In this document: piece by piece, positions 31,452 to 42,800 of the stretch
Numbering within the stretch: position 1 is the stretch's first letter
Layout: the number at the start of each line of letters is the position of its first letter
Source: Caecitellus pseudoparvulus
Lineage: Eukaryota > Bigyra: Bicosoecida
Assembly: GCA_965644315.1 (NCBI GenBank)
Contig: CBFFRQ010000199.1
Location: 1 to 43,787, forward strand
DNA length: 43,787 nt
Reading direction: 5' to 3'
The notes under the pieces: model-generated
What the model was told of the DNA's origin: nothing
The model's input: only the letters and a program-made list of their open reading frames with translations
The model's database searches: none
Made by a program: the position numbers and the translations under genes

Positions 31452-33668
31452 ATGGCGGCAGTGCCATCCCGGCTGCGACAGCTGGTGCGTGGAGCGGAAA
31501 TTGGTTCGCCAATCCTTGGTCTGCAGGAGCCTGCGCCCCCTGCTGCGCGCGCAGGCTAGCCTTGATGTGGAAGGGTCTGGTACTGGTCTGGCATTGCAGA
31601 CACTGGCTCGTGTGCAGGGCAGTGCAGGAAGCGAGGCAGGCACCTCCTGCTCCTCGCTGCGCAAGGTGCTGCACGCAGCGCCAGCCGACGCCACTCTGGA
31701 TCAGGCGACAGCCCTTCTGCGAGCCCTGGAGCCACTTGAGCAGCAATGGAAGAACGTGCTTGACAGCGTTGACATGTGCGGCACGAAGCTAGGCGCACTG
31801 CAAGAGCAGCTGCAAGCCACGCAAGGCAGTGCGGATGGCTTCCTGCAGACTGCACAGGGCCTGCTCCGACGCCGCAGCGCCCTGGAGCGACAGCGCGAGG
31901 CAGCAGAGGCGTTCAATGAGGCACACTTCCTTGACAGTGACGCTGAGGCGCTGCTGGTGCACGCCACGCCTTCCTCCGTCAACGCTGCGTTTCTCGACGC
32001 TCTGCGCCGCGCTGGGCGCCTTCGAGAGCTGTGCAAGACTGAGCTCGTCAGCGGCCCCAACGACGCGGCCTTGGCGGTGCTGGAGCACGTTGCCCAGCTG
32101 CGGGAGACTGCTCTGGGTGTGGCGTTCCAGTGGGCGACTCAGGTTGCAGGTGTCGTGGCACGGGAGCAGGGCGCCTCAGACCAGGTGGCAGCGTTTCACG
32201 CCGCCCTCCCCTCCTGTCGGCGCGGTGGTCATACTTCTCTGCCATAACACGCGACTTTCTGTCCGCCCGCGGTGCCTTCCTGCTTCGCAAGTTCCTGTCC
32301 ACTGCCGCGCAGGCAGGGGGGGCTGACCCCCCCCAGACGGTGTCCACACTCCTTGGGTGGGTACACCAGTGCCTCGTGACGGAGGGAGACGCCCTGAGCA
32401 GCATGGTGCCACAGGCACACCAGGCCTCCAGTGCAGAGGCCGCTGTCAGCGACGGCTGCCTGCACCTGCCCTCTCAGCTGGCCAGCCTTGCCACCCCCCT
32501 GTCGAAGTCCCTTGCAGCGAGGCTGCACCAGCAGATGCAACGCACAGCAGCCGACCCTGTCAGCGCGCTGGCATTGTGGGACGCCGTGGTCTTCTACCAT
32601 GGCCAGCTGACCAAGGCTCTCGTCGGTGCAGGCGAGGACGCCCCCATTCTGCGCGCGACAGACGAGGCAGTTGCCGCAGCCGCGCTGCAGGTGTACAAGG
32701 CGTCGGCTGAGGCGAACCGACGCTTGTCGGAGCAGCTAGCACCCCTGCCTTCTGATCTCCTGCCTCCTCAGGCTGCTGTGGAGTCAGCTGGTGCGCTGCG
32801 GCGCATGCTCACTTCGGCAACTGTCAGCGGGAGCGGGGCATGCGCAGACCAGCGGAGGGCCTGGCCTGCTGAGTGGTGTGCCGAGCACCGCTTGTTTGGG
32901 GTGCTGCATGGGGGGAGCCAGAGCACTCCGATGCGTTGGCTCCAGAGCTTGCTGCGTTTCTGGCCGTGCCGCCGCCCAGCTCAGGCGCGGTTGACCCGAG
33001 TCTCATGGTGCACCACGCCGTGGCGAATGGCGCTGCCTTTCTCCTGCACTCCCTGCACGTGCGAGGCAGTGCACTTGAGGAACCCCAGCTGTGCATGTAC
33101 GTGCTGCGTTGTCGAGCTTGCGAGTCACACACCCGTCCACACGGCAAGCCCCCCGCCTCCACACAGGTACATGCTGAACTGCACGGCTGCCGTGGACAGG
33201 GCTTTGCAAGGCGCCAGTGCCTCAGAGACACATTCGCCAGCAGCTGCGTGGGCAGGCGTGCTGACAGAGGAAGTGCAGTACTGGTGCCGGCGATGTGCCT
33301 CCACCCACGCCTCAAGCATCCTGCTTCGCACAGGGCTCCTGCAGCTGCAGACGACAGCTGCTTCCGCCGCCCAGGGCGAGGCAGCCTCCCTCTCTGCTGA
33401 CGATGTCGCGGCTGCAGGAGAGGCAGTGGCTACCCTGGCGTACTCGGGTGACCTGGAGCCAGGCCTGGTGGGGGTGGTTGACGTTCTGCTCAGGCGCCGG
33501 CTGCGGACTGCTGTGGCCCGAGAGGTGCTGCAGAGCTATACACAGGTGTACGATGCTGCCGTCCGTTGTGCTGGTGACTCGGGCACTGCGCTGCGCCTGG
33601 CTCCTGCGGACTTGGCGGCGCTGCTGGGTATCGCTGACCAAGCGGCCGGCAGTCCGGGCAGTCCCTGA
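31452..33668 (+). CDS. COG6: Conserved oligomeric Golgi complex subunit 6 (COG6), 3 exons, two frame breaks
   Basis: Exons 31452-31484, 31555-33096 and 33167-33668; both introns are 70 nt (donors GTGCGT and GTACGT). About 690 aa. The N-terminal coiled region (LEPLEQQWKNVLDSVDMC, followed by LQATQGSADGFLQTAQGLLRRR and a FL-like segment) matches the COG6 pattern of paired helices. RWSYFSAITRDFLSARGAFLLRKF followed by LLGWVHQCL matches the next conserved block. The C-terminal part has the helical YMLNCTAAVDRAL segment. COG6 belongs to the COG lobe that tethers retrograde vesicles at the Golgi. The frame shifts by one base at 32204-32211 (C-rich) and 32910-32915 (G6); restoring one C or G rejoins the homology, so sequence error is likely. 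76 bases precede SAS-6. Confidence 0.8.
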
Positions 33669-33744
33669 ACCTGGCACACAATCCACAAGTCGCGGACCAC
33701 ATGAACCGTGCATGCCGCATGCCTGCCATTGCCACTGCGCCATC

Positions 33745-36234
33745 ATGGCGGGGCCCAGCGCTGCCGTGGGCGGCGGCAGCACTCCTGCACCCTTCGTAAC
33801 ACCATCGCCTGGTGGCAGCCTGCTGCTGCTGCGTGACAGCCCGCTGTTCGAAGACCGCGTGACGGTGGTGGAGTCCAACGCTGTGGGAGACACTGTGCAC
33901 CATGAATATGTCATTCGAGTGCTGCGGGGATCACGAGTGCGTGGTGCTGCTGCGCAGGCTGGGGACGGAGCCGCGTTTCACGCCGCGTTTCGCCCGCCGC
34001 CCAGGACGGCGCCCTGCGTGAAGCCATTCTCCGCATCGAGCTGACGGACGAAAGCACCGCGCTGGCGGTGCTGTCCATGACTGTCAGCGAGAACGAGTTC
34101 CACACGCTCAAGAACGCCGAGGGCATCCGCGTTGACTTCAACGAGTTCCCCTCTGAGTTTATCCAGCTCGTGCAGGCTTGCCAGCAGACGGCGGGTGCAA
34201 CGACGTTTCCACGGTGAGTTGCCCGGGCCTGGCATTTGAACTGAGGGACGTGCCGTTGGAGGCGAGGGCTTCCCCATCCTGCAGTGTCTGCAGCCAAACA
34301 CCGCATGCCACTGTCCCAATGCGTGTCTTGTTATCCCTCGCCTTGCCCCGTGGTGGCCATGCGGCCTGCTGTCGGTTCTACCAGCCCTTTGCTGAGCTGA
34401 GCGTGGAACGCGGAAATTGACCGGCCCTCCCCCACACGTGCGCGCTCCCCACCGCGGCCGCAGGTACTCTGCGACGCTGACCGACACTGAGGATGCCACC
34501 AAGAAAGTCTTGAACATCGTGGAAACCAACAGGTTCAAGAACGTCACCCACCTGTCTCTGCCCCTCAGCCGAGCCCAAGATGCCGACATGGTGTCCTACC
34601 TCGCTGCCCGCCTGCACCAAGTCAAGGTCACTGGCGCAGAGGTGCAGAACCAGCTGGACGCACTGCAAGACGCCCACTCTCGCATGGCTGATCGGCTGGC
34701 CTCCACAGAGGCCGCCTTGGCATCTGCCCAGTCCGCAAGTGACTCCACCACCGCCACACTCAAGGTCACCCACGCCGCTGAGCTGAGCAAGGTGCGGGAA
34801 GAAGCAGCCATGGCTGCTGAAGCCGCCTCGCAGCGGCATGCCGCCGACCTCGCGTCAGCCGCCAAGGAAGCTCGCAGGGAGCTGGCTTCCCTGCGAGCCA
34901 CTGTGGATGAGGGCGCCACGCAGCGTGCTGCGCTGGAGCGGCAGGTGGCACAGCTACAGGCTGACCTGCGGGACGCCCAGCGGGAAGGCGCTGACTGGCG
35001 GGGCAAGGCGGAAGCCGCCGAGGCGGAGCTGGTGTCCCATCGCAGTGCCGCTGAGGCCGCCGGCCAGCACCGGGTGGCCCAGGAAAAAGACTTGTCCTCC
35101 TCCACATTGCGGGTGGCGGCGCTGGAGCAGCAGGTGGCAGATGGCCAGCAGCTGCTGCAGGCTGTGCGGGAGCGCCTGGAGGCTGAGGTGTCGGCGCATG
35201 GCCGCACGAGTGACAGCCTGGCCCTGTACAAGACCTCCTTCGGCAAGCTGCAGGGCAAGCTGAACACCAGCATCTCCGAAATTGAGAAGGGCAACCGCAT
35301 CATCACCCGCCTGAAGGAGGACCAGCGTGTCCTGCGCGCCAAAGTCAAGCTTCACGCCAGCCAGGCCAAGCAAGCCGAGCTTACGGCCAATGCCCGTGCT
35401 GACGACTTGCGCCGTGCGTTGGCCGATGTGGCCGACGCGAAACGCAGAGCCGGGGACGCCGAGTCACTGCAGGAGCAAGCACAGGCCAAGGTCACGACAC
35501 TCACAGAGCAGTTGGAGGAAGCGCGTGGCATCATCAGCCGCAATACGGCAGTCATCGACCACCTCAACCGGGCTGTGAACGAGTTGGAGGGACAGCGCTT
35601 CAGCCGACCGGGCACCTTCTCGCATGCGAGCACCTTCACACCAAGTCGCACCGGCGCCTCGCGGCACCTGCACACGTCTTTCGCCACTACGCCCAACCCA
35701 GCTGCGCGCCATGACACTGCCCGTGCCCCCGAACCCTCACGACCGCCCCAGCCGCTGCCGAGCTCGACCAGCCCCCCAGCTGACATTGCAGCTCGCATGG
35801 CTGCCCGCGTCGCCACCATGGCTGACTCGCTGCGTGTGGGCTCAAGCGATGCTGGACAGCAGCGCCGCAACGGTGCCAGCAGTGATGCCGCCGACAGGCC
35901 TGCCCCACACGCCCAAGCTGGGTCGGCTGTCGACACCACAGCCTCCACAGCCAGCCCACGGCGGGAAGGGGCGCCGCTGACGCAAGGGGAACGCAAGCAA
36001 GCAGCAGCCATGGCAGGCTTGTCCTCTTTGCTCGGCGACACCCACAAACCTGCCGCCAACCACGCATACTTCACGTCCGATTTCTTCGGGGCGGAGGAGG
36101 AGGACTCTGAACCACCTTCAGCAGACGCGCGCCACCCGCCAGCGGCAGGCCCCCGCACCTCCACGCGCACTGTGGACTCATCCATGGGCAGTGACTCCGC
36201 CCCCCACATGCACCTAGCAGCTGCGCATGCGTGA
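33745..36234 (+). CDS. SAS6: Centriole cartwheel protein SAS-6, 3 exons
   Basis: Exons 33745-33936, 34005-34213 and 34464-36234 encode 723 aa; introns are 68 and 250 nt. The globular N-domain is complete: IRVLRGSR joined to DGALREAILRIELTDES, a PISA region with SENEFHTLKNAEGIRVDF and EFPSEFIQLV, and VLNIVETNRFKNVTHLSL. Phe158 corresponds to the head-to-head oligomerisation phenylalanine (Phe145 of the Chlamydomonas protein). A coiled coil of about 350 residues follows, ending NTAVIDHLNRAVNELEG as in other SAS-6. The last ~210 residues are Pro/Ser/Thr/Ala-rich and likely disordered, making it longer than most orthologs. SAS-6 dimers form the nine-fold cartwheel hub of basal bodies, so the organism builds centrioles. 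It lies 76 bases after COG6 on the same strand. Confidence 0.93.
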
Positions 36235-36865
36235 GGAAGGGCGAGCTGTACACTTCTGCCCTCCATGGTGTGTGGGAAACAAGTGCAGCTGCTCTGGACA
36301 CCACGCCAAGGGCGGAAATGTTGCAGCACTTTGCACCCCTAGCCATCGTTCCCCACCATCGGCCCGGCCGTCTTGCATTCGAAATCACACGCTTGGGCGG
36401 CTACGAGGCGCATGTGACCAACAGGGCAACAGCAGGTCGCGGAGCACCGTTACGGGCCCAAATCTAACCACCCAACTTCACCTGCGGAAGTGAGAATGGC
36501 ATGCAATTCAAAGAGGTTCGCCCCATCTCGGTGCTGCAGGCCTCGCATTGGTGGCAAGTTCAGCACGGTGCCCTCGTCGCAGGCGACGCAACGCTGCGGT
36601 CATCCACTCCACCTCCCCCCGCCGCCCACGGCAAGGTCGGGCGGCACTTGGCAGTCGTGCTCTGGGGTGAAGACAAAGCAGGCGCTTGCCCATCCACTTG
36701 CCAGGCTTGGGCGTGGTCGTGGGCATGGAGGGCTGGGCATTCTCTGCAAGCTCCCCTGTCACCCAGGGAGCACCAAAGCACTCTTTTTCTAGCTTGCACA
36801 GCTGCAGCACAGAGCGTGCTGCTGCCCATCGAAGTTATACGGTAGATCAGCAGCGACGTACACGC
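36235..36865. promoter_or_regulatory. Intergenic region upstream of right giant gene
   Basis: 631 bases between the SAS-6 stop and the start of the right giant gene. It should hold the SAS-6 terminator and the giant gene's promoter. No gene recognised. Confidence 0.45.
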
Positions 36866-39800
36866 ATGCTCTCTAAAACTTGGGGCTGGAGCACCTGGGC
36901 GGTGGCTGGCTTCGTGTTGCTGGTGCACTGCACGTGCGCCGAGCCGTCAGCGCTTGGTGGCTCGAGTGGTGATCCCCGCCAGCCTTGGCGGGATGCAGTC
37001 CCTGGAGTCCAGCCAATAGCAGCCACAGCCTTGCAAGGCGTCTCCACGCCGCAGGTGGGCGGCCTGCGGTTCCTGTCGTACACACCGCTGTCTGACGCGC
37101 TCGGCAGCGCAGCCAGTGGCGTCAGCGCCTCGGCTGGCCCAATCAGCGTTGGCGGTGGCGTGTCTCTGCCGCTGGGCTTGCCGCCAGGCTCTTTTCTGCC
37201 CACACCTAACGTGACTGTTGGCGTCACTGCGGCCCATGTTGGGGTGCAGGATGCGTTTCTGCGGTGGGACTTCAACCTGACGTTCGGCGGTAGCGACTTG
37301 CCCGCTTCCAGCGACCCCTCGCCTTTCCTTCCATACAAGGCGGACTGGCTGGCGGTGGGGAACATTGGGTATGCAGTGAATGGCGCCATACCTTCGTCCT
37401 TACCAGAGCACGCGCTGTACACGCGGAATGGCAGCGTCATGTGGGTGGCCCGGGACGTGCAGCACACTGACGCTGACTTGAACCTGCCCAGCCCAGCAAA
37501 CATTGCCATCCAAGTGCACGTGGAGTGGACTGTGGGACATGCAGAGCCCACAGTGTCCTGTGCAGAGGCGCGGGTATGGCGTGGGTGGCGGTGGGCCGTC
37601 CTTGACGCGACGGCAGTTTGCTCAGGCATGGTGATGCAGCACCCAGTGCTGCCCACCGGCCCTGGCCAGCCAAGCGCCGATGCAGGCAGCGCAGCACACC
37701 CACGCGCATGGCAGGCCCCTGCCCATGCTGCCCGTGTCGTACTGCACATGCCCCTGCAAGAGACCCTCCTCGACCCTACGCAAGTGGCCCTGTGGCAGAA
37801 CACGTCGCCCGACCCTCGCGCTGCGACTGCAGTCCAGTCAAGTTGTCGGCGTCGCAAGTCTACTAAATGCGTCCAGCTGGGTGGATGTCGCCGAGCAGGG
37901 GCCGGTGGCGTGGCAGGGCTTGGCTGCCCCGGGCCCTGTCGCCTCCTTCCCGCCGCTCACACAGGCTCTGCGTCCGGCCACGGCAGGGGTGGTGCTGGCT
38001 GTCTCAGGGCACTCTCATGGCTGCAGCATCTTCGTGGGAGGCGGCGTCAAGTGCTATGGTGTGGGCGGCCCACAGTCACTGCTGCAGAATGGCGCCGGCC
38101 GCCTTGGCTACGGCTCCACCGACAATGTGGGGGATGAGGAGCCCCTGGGGGACATCCCCTTCGTGTCGCTGCCTGGCCCCGCTCGAGCCCTGTCCCTGGC
38201 GTCCATGCATACGTGCACTGTGCTGCACAGCGGGCAAGTCATGTGCTGGGGGTGGAATGGGTGGGGCCAGTGTGGCCGCTACCCCACGTCGAGCACCACC
38301 AACATCGGGGATGACGAGCTGCCAATAGACTTCGGCCCAGTGCCCCTTCCCGCCAGTGCTGGGCTCACCATCCACGTGGCGACGTCAGACACCAGCACCT
38401 GTGCCTTGAACACCCTGGGGCAGGTGCACTGCTGGGGACAGGGGAACGTTGGGCAGCTGGGGGACGGCACGTCCACTGGCATTCGCGAAGCCGCCCAGGC
38501 CCTCCCTGCCCTCCTCAGCGCTGCAGCAGTGGACATCCAGGGCGGGCATCAGCACTACTGCGCGCTGCTCATCACGGGGCACCTGCAGTGCTGGGGCTCG
38601 AACAAGCCAGATGTGGGGCTGACACAGACCGGCGGACAGCTGGGCCTGGGCCACATCTGGAATGTGAACGACCCATCCGCAGTCGGCACGACGCCTCTGG
38701 GCATGGGACGGGTGCTGAACATGGCAGTGGGCTCCATGCACGCGTGTGTCGTGGGCGCCAGTGGGGGCGCGCTGTGTTTCGGCGGAAACGTGAACGGCTT
38801 CCTGGTCACCTCCATCAGCCTGAACGGCGACGACCCCACCTCAGACAACGTGCTGTACGGACGCCTGGGGCTGGCTGTGGCTGCCAGCATCGGCGACGAT
38901 GAGACTGCTGAGCACGGCCCTGTGGTGAGGCTCCCCGCCCCCATCACATCCATCGCCTGTGGTGAACTGCACAACTGCGCCGTCGTGGTGGGGGGCGACC
39001 TGTATTGCTGGGGCATCCTCACCTTCGGCGAGGGGGCAGCCTGCTAGGGTCGGGGGAGGCCTTCATCCGAGTGGCTAACGACGGCAGCAGTGGCCAAGCC
39101 GAGTGGCCTGGCGTGCCAGTGGGCGCGGACGGACCAGTGCTGCTGCAGGGCGGGGCTGTCGCCGCGGCGCCTGGCTTCCTGTACACCAGCGTGCTGATGC
39201 AGGGCGGCGCACTCACGCACATGGGCATGTCGCTGGAGGGGCGTGGGGGGCTGGGCAAGTCTGCCACGCAGGGCCAGTCCACGCCCCTGTACCTGTTGCC
39301 CCTGGTGCCACAACGGTATGACGCCACCCCCACCATCGCTGCATCTCTGGCTCTGCGCCCGCCCCGGCACGCTGACGGTGTCAGCATCTCGGGGTGGGGA
39401 GGCCGTGTCTGTGTGCTGCGTGAGGGCGGCCGGGTGTCGTGCTGGGGCAGTGGCGACGGCACATGGCCGTACTTGGGCCTGCCGCAGCCTTTCTTTCAGG
39501 GCGACTCCCAGCACATCGGGGACGACGAGATGTGGTGGCAGGCGCCGTCAGTGCCGCTGCCTGAAGCTGCCAGCCAAGTGTCGGTGGGCCAGCGCGCCAC
39601 CTGTGCCATCCTCCGCGACTCACGACGCTTGGTGTGTTGGGGGTACATTCATGAGGCAGCGTATGGCGGGCAGGGAGTTCCGTGGCGCTCCCTGCAAGAG
39701 CTGCCACTGTCTGTGCGCACGCCCCCCTTCGTGTTTGGTGGCATCAGCGATGAAGCCATCGTGGACGTGAGGGTGGGGGACAAGGTCTCCTGTGTTCTGA

Positions 39801-42800
39801 ACGCTGCTGGCCGGGTGCGGTGCTGGGGGGACAGCGCCTATGGCTGCTTGGGACACCCTACTGCAGACTTGGCAGCACTGCATAATTCCAGCAATGTGCT
39901 GGGCCTGGCTCACCCAGTCACGGCGTTCCCCCCCCTGCCCCTCGCGGCAGGCATTGGTGCGCCCCCGGACACGTTGTCCGCTGTCGCAGCGGGGAACCAC
40001 TTTGCCTGTGCGGTGACAGTGCACGGCAATGTCACGTGCTGGGGCCGCAACCACCATGGCCAGCTGGGGTACGGCAACATGGTGAACAGCGCTGATAGGG
40101 GGGTGGACACCCATCAGCACAGGGATACCTGCGCTTCAACCAGACCTTTGCAAGGGTGCCGGCTGTGCGCGTGTCAACGGGGGACACGCATGCGTGTGTG
40201 GTGTTCGCAGATGGTGGGGTGCAGTGCTGGGGGCAGCACACCTCCAACAACGGCTTTGACGGACAGGGCAAGGCCGGAGTGCCGTTGCAGGGGGCCCAAA
40301 AGTCGGCCATGATGGCCAACTGGAGTATGACACCAACGGCAACGTGTGCAACTCCATGACGCAGTACATGTTGGCCTGCATGCCGCGTGTGCGGCTGTCA
40401 GGCCCTGCCATCGACGTGTTCGCTGGGTCGCGGCACACCTGTGCCCTGCTGCAGTCAGGCCACCTGCAGTGTTGGGGCGAGGGTGTGTCAGGCGGCCTGG
40501 TCACGGGCGGCACTGCGTCTGTGGGGGACATCAAGGCCCCCGCCGAGGTGGGCGTGGCAGGACTGCCTCCAGCCGTGCGCTCTGTGGCCACGCCCCTCGC
40601 TACAACGTGCGTCGTGCTGTGGGGAGGTGCTGTCAAGTGCTTCGGCCTCGATGAGGACGGCCTGCGTGGCCGCGGCACCACCACGTCCACTGACACTCGA
40701 GGCATTGCCCGCCACGCCACACACGCCGCCCAGTGGGCGCTGGACCTGTCAGGGTACCTGACCCTGGCAGGCATCTCCACGCGCCCTGCAGTGGTGGGCA
40801 GCCGTGGCTCGTGGCGCAGCATCACCCAAGTGCACACATGTGTCACGTGCAACATGGCTGAGCTGCCTGGACTGCCCCCCTGGCTGTTCGCCTCCTTGCA
40901 CGGCGCCGACGAGGTGTCCATCCCGCTGCCGCAAGCCGCACTGGGCATTCCCTGCACCATCGCTGGCATGCCCACACAGGAGGGCAGTGGCGTGTGCACA
41001 GCCTGGACAGGGTGTTCGGCCGGCGGCGGGGGCACGCAGAGCGCCGTGCAGGCGTGGAGCACCACGTGTGCCTGGCCAGACACGTGGGTGCACGCCAACG
41101 GCACCCTTGCCATCCACGCCGCCATGGATGCCGCCCTGCCGCTGGACACTCCCCCCGGACCCGACACGGGAGTCACCGTGGCGTCTCAAGGAGGCACGCT
41201 GGTGCGCCTGTGGGGCGTCTTTTGGGCACTCAGCATCGTCTCATCCACCTCCAAGCACTTCACCATCACAGTGGGCGGTGCGGCCTGCACTGCGCCCTCC
41301 CTCGTCGGGCAAGGCGGCCGTGTCCTGCACTGCCTCGCGCCGCCCCTACCCAGCGCCAACGTGTCGGGGGGTGTCCCCATCCTCCTGCACCACACTGTGC
41401 CGGGCCTGCCGTCCCCCATCGCCGGCACGACGGCTGCAGCGCGACTGCAGTATGAGCCGCCGCAAATCACCGCCGCCATCCCCAGCGCTGGGCTGAGCAT
41501 CACAGGGCAAGACATCCAACTGCGCGGATTCGGCTTGGGCCAGGCAACCAGCGCCCTCGCCGCCGCCGCCGTGCCCTTCCAACTCCCCCTCAACGCGACG
41601 GCTGTATGGGTGCACACCCCGGCGAACTCCACTTGGCAGGTGACAGGGCAATGTGCATTGTTGGGCGCTTCGCGGCTGTCTGGGCTGCTGCACTGCCGCA
41701 TGCCACCAGGCACGGGAACGGTGGGCCTGACTGTGTCTGTGGCTGGCCAGGAGTCCTGGCCGCCCGTGACCGTGCAGTACGCCACACCCAGCATCGAAGC
41801 TGTGGAGGTTCTGGGGCAGGAAGCTGTCCTGGTGTGGGGTGCGCGCGGCACGGCTGCTGTGGCCATTCACGGCGCCAACCTGGGCCTCGCCAACTCCACA
41901 GTGCACGCCAGTGTCGGGGACGCGCAATGTGGCAGTGCCACCGTCATCAATGCCTCTTACATTCTGTGTTCCGCCCTTCCTCTGTCGGACGTGGAGCGGG
42001 AATTGCCCCTGGTCGACACACTCCTGTTGCGTGGCGGCGGTGATGTAGCTGCGCGCCTGCCAGCCTCAGCCCCCGTGCTGGGCCAGCCGCTGCTGACTGG
42101 CGTGCTGCCCTTCCCAGCAGACATTGCCGGGCAAGTGCTCACTCTCTTCGGGCTGCGGCTGGCCACACACGTGGGCCAGGTGGCCGCCGTAACGCTGGGG
42201 CCCCACAACGCCTCCTGCATCCCCCTGTCAGCGGCATCCACAGGGGCCTCCGTGCAGTGCCAGCTGCCCCCTGGCCTTGGTCCCCTCACCCCCATCCACT
42301 TCACGCGCCGGGGCGGTGCGTCTGCGACGCTGGTCGAAGCGCCAGCCATTGCACGTTACGCGGCGCCAGTTGTGGCACAGGTGCAACCTGCGTCCGTCTT
42401 CGCCAGGCCAACAGCAGGGCAGGCGTTCTTGAATGTCACGCTCAGTGGCAGCTCTCTGGCAGTGGCTGGCGTGAATTTCTCACACGAAATCCGCATTTGC
42501 GGCGTGCCCTGCCCTGCGGTTCAAGCCCAGGCACCAGGGCAGCTGCTCTGCGCTGGGCTGGATGCGGCTGCCCTGCAAGCGCCGGCCACTGCACGTGCAG
42601 GTGGGCAAGCAAGCGCCAACTGCCCCGTGCAGCTGTCCATGCTGGGGCAGGTCGTGGCCACCGCCCCTGCACCGCTGACTGTGCTGCTGCAACCCAGCAT
42701 CAGCGCTGTGCAGCCATCCACGTTGTCCACGGCCGGCGGTGCCCTGACCGTGTTTGGCAGCAACTTCGCCGCTGAGCTGGAGCTGGATGGCGTGCGCTCC

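Noticed and set aside
40136-41176. 346-aa minus-strand frame
   Set aside because: It lies opposite the RCC1/TIG coding frame of the right giant gene, which is supported by repeat homology. The antisense product is Pro/Arg-rich without domains.
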